A stretch of DNA of 12,277 nt from Bacteroidetes bacterium UBA955 (GTDB lineage Bacteria > Bacteroidota > Bacteroidia > NS11-12g > UBA955), in NCBI GenBank assembly GCA_002293105.1, contig DBCP01000012.1:1-12277 (forward strand), given 5' to 3'. This document shows, piece by piece, positions 6,501 to 12,277 of this stretch (positions are counted from its first letter, which is position 1; each line of letters begins with the position of its first letter). A model generated the notes under the pieces. The model saw only the letters and a program-made list of their open reading frames with translations. It had not been told where the DNA came from and did not search any database. Position numbers and translations under genes: made by a program.

Positions 6501-7690
6501 TAGGTAACCACAGCCAATGGAACGTATCAGGTAACGTCTATTTTAACAACTGCGGATTTTCCCCAACCGAATGGGCCAAAGTAGCCCAAAATGGGCTCCG
6601 CATGTACAACGGAACACTGAATGTGAATGGTAGTAAGTTCGAAAATCTCAATACGGGTCTATCATGGTCAGATAATTCCAAAACACACATCCAGCGATGT
6701 TCCTTTGAACAATGTAATACAGGTATAACTGCTTTATCCTCTAAATTCAAAATCACGAATACTACTTTCAAGAAAAACACGGTGGGACTTGAAATTTATG
6801 GCGCAGACAAACATGACAGCGTAGTGCTTTGTAATTTTACCGCAAATGAAACGGGCGCAAGTATCAACGGCAATAGCAAAACTTCACCACTGCATTTGTT
6901 GGAAAATACCTTTTACAGTAACACAACCGGTATAGAATCACAGAACAGAACGATTGCCCTCCGATGCAATATATTTGGTTATAATGTGACCGGCATTCGA
7001 GCTACCGAGTCTACGGTAATTGCAGGAGCTAATTCAAAAATTAATGGAGAACTTGATACCCTTCAATGTGGTAACAACACTTTCGCCTACAGCCAAAAAA
7101 GAAGTATTGAACTCAACTTTTCAAAGCCTTTTTTTGATGGTGAAAACAACTTTTTATGTCCGTCTACAGGTAGTGCAGATAGCAAAATTCAAATTGCTGG
7201 AACCATTCCCAGCCTGATATCTACACCATGGAACACCAAAAATACGAGTATTCAGTTGGGCACAAATCATTGGTTCCCGCTTAAAGTAAACAGTAACTTT
7301 GATAGTGTAAATGCCAAATACCTCTCTATCGGGTGCCTAGATTTGGGTGGAAAATGGTATGAAATTGAGGTTCAAGGAAGTTTGCGGAAAAAAATCAATG
7401 AGTTGTGCTTTGATGTTCAGAACTCTCTGCAAGCGGCCCGAAGGGCCGCGGGAAAAGAGCAAAATCAAGATTGGTCTTCAAATGAAACTCCAACAATACA
7501 CGATGAAACTGTTTGGTTGACAATTCCCCCTACTGCAAAAGTATTTTGCATGGATGGGCGAGAAATCACTCCCGTGGCGTGCAGAAACCATTGGTCTGAC
7601 AATTTGAGTACTGGATTTTATTTGGTTCAATTTCAGAATACAGAAGGACAATGGTTGTCTCGCAAAGTTTTCTTCATACAACCGCAATAA
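3539..7690 (+). CDS. Secreted alpha/beta-hydrolase with beta-helix and T9SS type A sorting domain
   Basis: A 1383-residue exported protein. Residues 1-21 (MKKYILFIISALGLLSTAQG, then Q) are a Sec signal peptide. Residues ~22-300 are an unassigned N-terminal region. Residues ~313-650 resemble the PGAP1-like alpha/beta-hydrolases of Bacteroidota: KPIIFVEGID (313-322), IVYIDFWDGADLIENNA (381-397), the nucleophile elbow VVGASMGALVAR (418-429; Ser422) and SYTSFDGPLLGAVIPL (446-461). H638 in SSGGHSDF is a candidate catalytic His; the acid is not clear. Residues ~805-1190 are Gly/Asn-rich short strands typical of a right-handed beta-helix, clearest at ~1020-1165, where phrases such as NTGL, NTGI, TVGL and TTGI recur. 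Residues ~1323-1383 match the T9SS type A sorting domain: KVFCMDGREI (1334-1343), STGFYLVQF (1357-1365), SRKVFF (1374-1379). About 23 cysteines suggest disulfides outside the cell. It is probably an esterase or lipase; the substrate is unknown. The beta-helix may bind polysaccharide. Confidence 0.85.
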   Translation: MKKYILFIISALGLLSTAQGQDYLTDYQLFFKGLKLGSANAPKVIELASPQINPNIFDGSNTSHPHNLSEAEELCRSLGHTQRATKYNTPSWDSLLIWSKPYIEKGILPLVLIDFRYEKLSDSFWIRQGYDYQTDEGHLVKKGPWVSGDFAQHDAFCFMPMFTNINPSIHSVILDPRFYISHRNIQSMNLGLDINGAESIVVPNVPTPIKNVQEGINNVFLYAEVDSTDDRVAFNKGVQINLTKLVHRLVTRVHLYFNPKVPEWQTVTEGLAIDQFDVSAYVTGESGSLVKTGAKVSIHYSNHSNGVPGCLNKPIIFVEGIDFGYRSWPTGCRDGKCGNTGYIDLLKGKQWDVETQTWTHWNAIRYSAVVLKQYRDSGYDIVYIDFWDGADLIENNAVVVKEAIKQIQQRLCGNHIHVVGASMGALVARRALTMLENDTLSHCVRSYTSFDGPLLGAVIPLSIQVTLDYYDGISGKINDLKERMLNRPAAKQLLLMHYQNVDKPHALRDKFMADSALQAFPKIPWKFAITNGSNAMIPQQGHNFYHINVGDSLMNFNIAQPLFDDIKALARKIGGKVLYNVATVLPESDAKLFLYSTGNSKLLPGKSTVALFKTTYKKLHSHNVDGSLGSYEHSSGGHSDFVRVFHESLQNYSWLIFSNRKTDETCFIPVWSALASDSVRIKSRNLVSETLGNQFMGLRNTPFDNYYSQRLNQDHVFLDDEKGGNADWLLKQIVLSERQIYTTETNEIIVGKPYDRFIGNITVEKDHTLSINDDLSNSHSSPIEKAIISKLKFRAFYLGNCQPSEIRVKKGGVMNIGSGAAKNQTTYFQCRAASRITVEAGGTLKLTGGKSSLHMTNGTQLILEDGATLIVENGSTLVIDPKSIVWLGKKVKLQLNGNNAIIHVKGHLMLEDSCDFHITNETNSAVGLLKLSNIGGGLGSCKVSGSGTAILRINGNDANGTPNLQIEGPIDFSGIFDSIIINRSNIKIGNHSQWNVSGNVYFNNCGFSPTEWAKVAQNGLRMYNGTLNVNGSKFENLNTGLSWSDNSKTHIQRCSFEQCNTGITALSSKFKITNTTFKKNTVGLEIYGADKHDSVVLCNFTANETGASINGNSKTSPLHLLENTFYSNTTGIESQNRTIALRCNIFGYNVTGIRATESTVIAGANSKINGELDTLQCGNNTFAYSQKRSIELNFSKPFFDGENNFLCPSTGSADSKIQIAGTIPSLISTPWNTKNTSIQLGTNHWFPLKVNSNFDSVNAKYLSIGCLDLGGKWYEIEVQGSLRKKINELCFDVQNSLQAARRAAGKEQNQDWSSNETPTIHDETVWLTIPPTAKVFCMDGREITPVACRNHWSDNLSTGFYLVQFQNTEGQWLSRKVFFIQPQ
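7433..7449 (+). repeat. Perfect all-GC inverted repeat inside the hydrolase gene
   Basis: GCGGCCC (7433-7439), a GAA loop (7440-7442) and GGGCCGC (7443-7449) form a 7-bp stem of only G-C pairs in an otherwise AT-rich gene, about 240 nt before its stop. It encodes AARRAAG (1299-1305), in the linker just before the T9SS sorting domain. No T-run follows, so it is not a standard intrinsic terminator. Confidence 0.6.
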
Positions 7691-7753
7691 CTATCAGTTA
7701 GACAAATAAGTAATCAGTTGATAACAAACACAATCAAAACCCGTGGTTGAGCG

Positions 7754-7761
7754 TAATTTTG
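7754..7761 (+). promoter_or_regulatory. Possible -7 element before the beta-CASP nuclease gene
   Basis: TAATTTTG matches TAnnTTTG and ends 4 nt before the ATG at 7766, the same spacing as at rsmI. There is no TTTG or TTG at the expected distance upstream; the nearest TTG (7718-7720) is 33 nt away. The element may start the four-gene run 7766-12277, or transcription may also read through from the hydrolase gene, since 7691-7753 shows no terminator. Confidence 0.4.
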
Positions 7762-7765
7762 TGAG

Positions 7766-9187
7766 ATGAAAATTACTTTTTGGGGAGCAGCTCGACAAGT
7801 CACAGGCAGCATGCATTTATTGGAACTTCCAAGTGGCACGCGGGTTTTGATTGATTGTGGTTTGGATTATGAAAAAAGAAAAGAGTTTGAGGAGCGCAAT
7901 GCTTCATTTCCTTTCGACCCAAAATCTATTGATCTTTTGATACTCACCCATGCACATATTGACCATTCTGGTAACGTTCCCAATTTGGTGCGACAAGGAT
8001 TCCATGGTACAATTCTAGGAACGGAGCCAACATTGGAGCTTAGCGATTATCTACTTCATGATAGCTTAAACATTCAACGCATGGAGCTCGCCGCCAAACA
8101 AAAAGCCATTTGGAAAAACACAGGGAAAAAATTTAAAAAGGGGAAACAACCACAAGTTCAAACCCTTTACACCAAAAAACACATCACTGAAATGTTGGAT
8201 CAATCAGTGAGCTTACCCTATGGTGTAGAATATGCATTCAACGACGAGTTAAGTATCAGCTTATACGAAGCAGGACACATCCTCGGTGCCGCAAGTGTTC
8301 GTTTTACTGTGAACCACAATGGCGAAAAAACAGTTATTGGTTTTACCGGAGATTTAGGAAATGCCAATTCTAAATTGGTGCCAGACCCTAAACCCATGAC
8401 GGGACTCAATTACTTGGTATCGGAGAGTACCTACGGTGGAAGAAATCACTTGACTGATTCACAGCGAGCTGAGGATGCGATGCTTGCCGAAATTATTGAA
8501 ACTTGTGTCGAGCGTGGTGGTAAGTTGGTCATTCCTGCCTTCAGTGTTGGTAGAACCCAAGCCATCATTTTTACCATTCATCAATTGTATCGTGCTGGTC
8601 GTCTTCCAGAAATACCCATTTTCACAGACAGCCCACTGGCCATTCGCAGCACAAAGGTTTACCAACACAACATTGACTTTCTTAATGAGGAAGCCAAAGA
8701 ATTCCAACAACAACATGGAAGTTTGTTTGATTTCCCTTTACTGCAAATCATCGAAGATGAAAAAGAGAGTGAAATGCTGAGTGTGATGAATACACCCTGC
8801 GTAATCATTAGTGCCGCGGGTATGGTTGAAGGTGGAAGGATCCAAATGCACGTTAGGAACAATGTAGGATTCCCAGAAAACACCATTCTCATAGCGGGAT
8901 TTTGCGCGGAAGGCACGCTCGGACATCGATTACTGTCTGGTCAGGATTTTGTTGAAATCAACCGCAAACCTCGCCCCGTGCACGCCAAGATAAAACGAAC
9001 GGACGTTTTCAGTGCTCACCCAGACCACCCACAGATGTTGGCTTATTTTAAGCAATCCAACCCAGGTAGTTTGAAACAATTATTCCTCGTACATGGAGAC
9101 GCACAACAAATGGAATTGTTGGCCAACGATGTTGATCACACATTGGTGTCTATGCCAGAAAAAGGTCAAACCTTCGAACTAATCTAG
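7766..9187 (+). CDS. Metallo-beta-lactamase-fold beta-CASP ribonuclease
   Basis: This 473-residue cytoplasmic protein belongs to the MBL/beta-CASP family of RNA nucleases, which includes CPSF-73 and RNase J. The zinc-binding set is complete: HAHIDH (62-67), H171 in AGHILG, D196 in GFTGDLG and H418 in FSAHPDH. The beta-CASP signatures are also present: E220 in SESTYGG (motif A), H418 (motif B) and H443 in LVHG (motif C), with SAAGMVEGGR (349-358) between. All expected catalytic residues are there, so it should be an active metal-dependent nuclease. It lacks the extra C-terminal domain of true RNase J and is nearer in length and motifs to the CPSF-73-like bacterial proteins; I give no symbol for that reason. 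The ATG at 7766 starts directly at the conserved first strand (MKITFWGAARQVTGS). Its stop TAG shares one base with the lpxK GTG start, so it leads a probable nuclease-lpxK-gldH-comM operon. Confidence 0.93.
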   Translation: MKITFWGAARQVTGSMHLLELPSGTRVLIDCGLDYEKRKEFEERNASFPFDPKSIDLLILTHAHIDHSGNVPNLVRQGFHGTILGTEPTLELSDYLLHDSLNIQRMELAAKQKAIWKNTGKKFKKGKQPQVQTLYTKKHITEMLDQSVSLPYGVEYAFNDELSISLYEAGHILGAASVRFTVNHNGEKTVIGFTGDLGNANSKLVPDPKPMTGLNYLVSESTYGGRNHLTDSQRAEDAMLAEIIETCVERGGKLVIPAFSVGRTQAIIFTIHQLYRAGRLPEIPIFTDSPLAIRSTKVYQHNIDFLNEEAKEFQQQHGSLFDFPLLQIIEDEKESEMLSVMNTPCVIISAAGMVEGGRIQMHVRNNVGFPENTILIAGFCAEGTLGHRLLSGQDFVEINRKPRPVHAKIKRTDVFSAHPDHPQMLAYFKQSNPGSLKQLFLVHGDAQQMELLANDVDHTLVSMPEKGQTFELI

Positions 9188-10311
9188 TGAAACCACAGCA
9201 AATCATATTATTTCCGTTGGGTTTAGTTTGGGGAATCATTGCCCAAATCAAACGGACCTTATATGAGTTGTTAAACTTACGGTCTGTTGGTAGTTTACCA
9301 AATATCGTTGTTGGCAATATCAATGTCGGCGGGACCGGAAAAACCCCAACAATAATTTGGCTTTACAACCAATTACTCACATTGGGAATCTCCAGCGAAC
9401 AGATGGGTGTATTATCTCGCGGATACAAACGACAAACAAAAGGATTTACTTGGGTGAACTTCAATAGCACGCCCGATGAGGTGGGTGACGAACCGTTAGA
9501 AATTCTATCGGCATTAACCCTGCAGCCTTCGTCAAACCCTATGAGAGTAGCGGTTTGTGAGAATCGCGTCGTAGGTATCAACAGAATGAGGCAACAATCC
9601 AACCCATTGTCGCTCGTATTGTTGGATGATGGATTTCAGCACCTACGACTCAAACACGATCTGGGGTTTTTACTCTGTGATTATCAAAAACCTTTTACCA
9701 AAGATTGGCCGCTACCTACCGGTAGGTTAAGAGAGTTCCCATGGGCGAGTAATTCCGCATCCGCACTCATTGTAACCAACTGTCCCAAAGATTTATCGCA
9801 TCAACAGGCAGAAGCATTTCAATTGAACCTCAAAAAACAAATGAATCGTTGGATGTGGCTTCCTAGGTTACTATCGCCAGACAAATCGGTGAAATGGGAA
9901 AAATCTATCGCCTTTTTTTGCTCGGCTACGAGCACCCCATCTAGCGCAAATGGCCAAGCGTTTTTGAGCTCCGATTCACCTGTTTATTTAATTACTGGAA
10001 TAGCGAATCCCCATAGAGTTAGCAATAATATGAACGGCTATCAGATAGTCCAACACGACAAATTTGGTGATCACCACATATTCTCTAAAACCGACATTAA
10101 TAGAATTATACTCACTTTTAACAACTTACATAAAAAACACCCCGCGTTGGCAGTAATCACTACGCGAAAAGACTATGTAAAACTCCAATCCATTTGGCCA
10201 AACAACTTGCCTCTATTCTTAGTTGCTTCCCATCTTGAACCCCTATTTGACAGCGATAAAAAAATCTCTCAATTAATCAAAAATTTCATTCATGAACATA
10301 AAATTGCATAA
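9187..10311 (+). CDS. lpxK: Tetraacyldisaccharide 4'-kinase LpxK
   Basis: LpxK is a peripheral inner-membrane enzyme that uses ATP to phosphorylate the 4' position of the lipid A disaccharide precursor, giving lipid IVA in the LPS pathway. The 374-residue product shows the P-loop GGTGKT (48-53), LSRGYKR (76-82), GDEP (100-103), DDGFQH (147-152), PTGRLRE (177-183), TGIANPHRV (270-278), FGDHH (293-297) and TTRKDY (325-330), all in the order of the family. Residues 8-28 are hydrophobic and probably dip into the membrane. The start is GTG (9187-9189), overlapping the previous stop by one base (TAGTG); no ATG lies between it and the P-loop, and the N-terminal helix is family-typical. Its 3' end overlaps gldH by 20 nt. 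It indicates an LPS-bearing Gram-negative cell. Confidence 0.96.
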   Translation: MKPQQIILFPLGLVWGIIAQIKRTLYELLNLRSVGSLPNIVVGNINVGGTGKTPTIIWLYNQLLTLGISSEQMGVLSRGYKRQTKGFTWVNFNSTPDEVGDEPLEILSALTLQPSSNPMRVAVCENRVVGINRMRQQSNPLSLVLLDDGFQHLRLKHDLGFLLCDYQKPFTKDWPLPTGRLREFPWASNSASALIVTNCPKDLSHQQAEAFQLNLKKQMNRWMWLPRLLSPDKSVKWEKSIAFFCSATSTPSSANGQAFLSSDSPVYLITGIANPHRVSNNMNGYQIVQHDKFGDHHIFSKTDINRIILTFNNLHKKHPALAVITTRKDYVKLQSIWPNNLPLFLVASHLEPLFDSDKKISQLIKNFIHEHKIA

Positions 10312-10780
10312 CTACACATGGGTGCTTTTTGCTCCTTTTTATATGCTTTTTCAAGGCTGCAACCTACCGGCAAATACCGTAGCGGAAGAATTCCAAGCCA
10401 TAGAAGAAAATACCTGGAAATGGGCAGACACAAAGTCTTTTACATTTACAATCGACGATTCCACACATTACTATAATTTATCGATTGGCTTAAGAATACA
10501 AGGCACATTTGCATACAGTAATATTTGGCTTATTTCACAAATACAAGGAAACAACACCAACATCAAAAACCAGGTACCTATAGATATTGCTGATCAAACA
10601 GGTCGATGGTTGGGCGAAGGGATGTCAAATCTTATCACCTATTCAAAACCTACATACATCCAAAAGAAGTTGGCGCCCGGTACTTATACCTGGACAATTT
10701 CACAAAATATGCGCGATGAAAAATTGGGTGGTGTTGCTGATGTTGGGATAAAAGTAGAAAAGGGTCAACCCATTTTATAG
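10292..10780 (+). CDS. gldH: Gliding motility lipoprotein GldH
   Basis: GldH is a lipoprotein required for gliding in Flavobacterium johnsoniae, where it acts with other Gld lipoproteins in support of the T9SS motility machinery. The 162-residue product has a short N-terminal hydrophobic segment ending in FQGC, so Cys23 would be lipidated. The -3 residue is Phe rather than the usual Leu, a weaker lipobox than normal. The mature part matches what I recall of GldH: NTWKWADTKSFTFTIDD (39-55), YYNLSIGLRIQGTFAYSNIW (60-79), DQTGRWLGEGM (101-111), APGTYTWTISQNMRDEKLGG (128-147) and DVGIKVEK (150-157). The ATG at 10292 lies inside lpxK, but the next Met (residue 18) would destroy the signal peptide, so the overlap is real. 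comM follows after 15 nt. Co-expression with lpxK makes sense for outer-membrane assembly. Confidence 0.92.
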   Translation: MNIKLHNYTWVLFAPFYMLFQGCNLPANTVAEEFQAIEENTWKWADTKSFTFTIDDSTHYYNLSIGLRIQGTFAYSNIWLISQIQGNNTNIKNQVPIDIADQTGRWLGEGMSNLITYSKPTYIQKKLAPGTYTWTISQNMRDEKLGGVADVGIKVEKGQPIL

Positions 10781-10795
10781 TTAATACAAATTTTT

Positions 10796-12277
10796 ATGGT
10801 AGTGAAGGGATATGCAGCCGCATTGTCGGGTGTAGAGGGAGTTGTCGTTTCTGTTGAAGCTTGTGCCATGCCATTTCAAAGCGAAATCGCAATGACCAGC
10901 GTCATCGGTTTGCCTGATCATTCAGTCAAAGAGAGTCTTTATCGTTGTGAATCGGCCATCATGCAAACATCATTTAAACCACTGAGACAAAAACAAATCA
11001 TCAACTTGTCTCCGGCAGATTTACGCAAAGAAGGTTCGGGATATGACTTGCCCATTGCCATTGTTATGCTTGCAATGAGCTTTCAGATTCCAGAAACACA
11101 ATTGAAAGATTACATCGTGGTCGGAGAATTGGCTTTAGACGGAAAAATTCAACCCATCAAGGGGGTATTAAGCATGTCCATATTGGCCAAAAAACAGGGA
11201 TTTAAGGGGATTCTAGTGCCCCTGCAGAATGCCAACGAAGCCGCCATGGTTACAGACATTGATGTTATTGGCGTTTCTCATTTACAGGACGCCGCAGACT
11301 TCTTGGCCAATCGCAAACAAATAAAACCATGGTCTCACCATTCAAAGAAAACTGAAGCAACGCACGCCATGTCTTTTTCAGAGGTGCGCGGACAGCAAGC
11401 AGCAAAAAGGGCGCTTGAAATTGCTTGTGCAGGCGGTCATAATGCAATATTAATTGGGCCCCCTGGTGCAGGCAAAACCCTTCTTGCCAACAGCCTCCAA
11501 TCCATTTTACCACCAATGACATTGGAAGAAAGTCTAGAAACCACCCAAATCCACTCAATAGCGGGCATGCTTAAAACATCACAGCAACAGGATGGTGTTA
11601 TCACAGAAAGAATCATTAGAGCTCCCCATCATTCTTTATCGCATGTAGCGATGGTGGGCGGTGGTCATCCCTTGTTTCCTGGAGAAATTTCATTGGCGCA
11701 CAATGGTGTTTTGTTTTTAGACGAATTACCTGAGTTTCAGAAAAACACTTTGGAATCCCTGAGACAGCCATTAGAAGAGAAATTGATTCACTTATCACGT
11801 TCGCGGCAGCGGGTGAGTTTCCCCGCAAATTTCATGTTGGTCGCTAGCATGAATCCCTGTCCTTGTGGGTATTACAACCATCCAACGAAAACCTGCGATT
11901 GTCCACCCGGCAATATTGCTCGTTACCTCGGTAAAATCAGCGGGCCCTTGTTGGATCGTATCGATTTGCACATTCCCATTGCACCTACCACTTTTGATGA
12001 AATCTCGAGCCCTGGAATAGAAAATTATGTAGGTAAAGATGCTGCGATTAAACAGGAAATTGTTCGTGCTAGAGAGAGGCAGCTGGCCCGTTTTAAGCGT
12101 ACAAATTTGGAAGGGATTTACTCCAACAGTCAACTCTCGGGAAAGTCATTGTTAGCGCTTTGTCCGCTCGATACCACCTCGTCTCAATTGATCAAATCCG
12201 CCATGGAAAAACTGAATCTCAGCGCTCGCGCTTATCACAAAATTCTAAAAGTATCCCGCACCATTGCCGACCTCGAA
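10796..12277 (+). CDS. comM: YifB/ComM-family Mg chelatase-like AAA+ ATPase (3' end outside window)
   Basis: ComM is a hexameric AAA+ helicase that promotes branch migration when incoming DNA recombines during natural transformation; in non-competent species its role is less clear. The frame is open for 494 codons to the right edge without a stop. Residues ~1-170 form the N-terminal Lon-S5-like domain (IGLPDHSVKES at 37-47, NLSPADLRKEGSGYDLPIA at 70-88). The ATPase core has Walker A GPPGAGKT (221-228), Walker B VLFLDE (305-310), a cysteine cluster PCPCG...CDC (C355, C357, C367, C369) and LLDRIDLH (385-392). The C-terminal chelatase domain runs on to NLSARAYHKILKVSRTIADL (474-493). Only the last residues, roughly 15-20 by family length, should be missing. 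The ATG at 10796 lies 15 nt after gldH, suggesting co-transcription; no separate promoter is visible in the gap. Confidence 0.95.
   Translation, partial: MVVKGYAAALSGVEGVVVSVEACAMPFQSEIAMTSVIGLPDHSVKESLYRCESAIMQTSFKPLRQKQIINLSPADLRKEGSGYDLPIAIVMLAMSFQIPETQLKDYIVVGELALDGKIQPIKGVLSMSILAKKQGFKGILVPLQNANEAAMVTDIDVIGVSHLQDAADFLANRKQIKPWSHHSKKTEATHAMSFSEVRGQQAAKRALEIACAGGHNAILIGPPGAGKTLLANSLQSILPPMTLEESLETTQIHSIAGMLKTSQQQDGVITERIIRAPHHSLSHVAMVGGGHPLFPGEISLAHNGVLFLDELPEFQKNTLESLRQPLEEKLIHLSRSRQRVSFPANFMLVASMNPCPCGYYNHPTKTCDCPPGNIARYLGKISGPLLDRIDLHIPIAPTTFDEISSPGIENYVGKDAAIKQEIVRARERQLARFKRTNLEGIYSNSQLSGKSLLALCPLDTTSSQLIKSAMEKLNLSARAYHKILKVSRTIADLE

Noticed and set aside
7692..7723. ATCAGTT direct repeat (7693-7699, 7713-7719) and TATCA/TGATA arms after the hydrolase gene
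   Set aside because: Too short and imperfect for a terminator stem, with no T-run; likely chance in AT-rich DNA.
1..12277. tRNA, rRNA, CRISPR array, insertion sequence or phage genes
   Set aside because: No cloverleaf, regularly spaced repeats, transposase or integrase motifs were seen; nearly all bases belong to recognised genes.

Overview
The window looks like a chromosomal segment from a member of the Bacteroidota. A GldH gliding-motility lipoprotein gene and a large secreted protein with a type IX secretion (T9SS) sorting tail occur only in that phylum as far as I know. The rsmI gene also has a -33/-7 promoter of the Bacteroidota type (TTTG, 18 bases, TATCTTTG). I cannot assign a class or genus. 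Two genes run off the ends of the window (lnt on the left, comM on the right).

Layout from left to right. (1) 1-2102, minus strand: a promoter, rsmI (16S rRNA methyltransferase), then lnt (apolipoprotein N-acyltransferase), cut by the window edge just before its catalytic cysteine. (2) 2202-3182, minus strand: a BetR-type helix-turn-helix regulator. (3) 3183-3538: a 356-base divergent intergenic region with two similar short inverted repeats about two helical turns apart, three GGCAAT copies, a doubtful 62-codon ORF, and a textbook Shine-Dalgarno. (4) 3539-7690, plus strand: a 1383-residue secreted protein made of a signal peptide, an alpha/beta-hydrolase domain with a GASMG nucleophile elbow, a right-handed beta-helix and a C-terminal T9SS sorting domain. 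(5) 7766-12277, plus strand: a tightly packed four-gene run of beta-CASP metallo-beta-lactamase nuclease, lpxK, gldH and comM (3' end outside the window), with junctions of 1-nt overlap, 20-nt overlap and 15-nt gap.

Many of these genes serve the cell envelope. Lnt finishes lipoproteins such as GldH. GldH belongs to the gliding/T9SS machinery. T9SS exports proteins with a tail like that of the large hydrolase, and in studied species often attaches them to LPS, whose lipid A needs LpxK. The regulator-hydrolase pair is on average more AT-rich than the flanking housekeeping genes and may be an accessory insertion between two conserved blocks; this is inference.

The points most worth a second look are the hydrolase/beta-helix/T9SS fusion with its divergent regulator, the paired inverted repeats between them, an all-GC hairpin inside the hydrolase gene, and two promoter-like -7 elements that both end exactly 4 nt before the start codon, suggesting leaderless mRNAs. 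I found no RNA gene, CRISPR array or insertion sequence.
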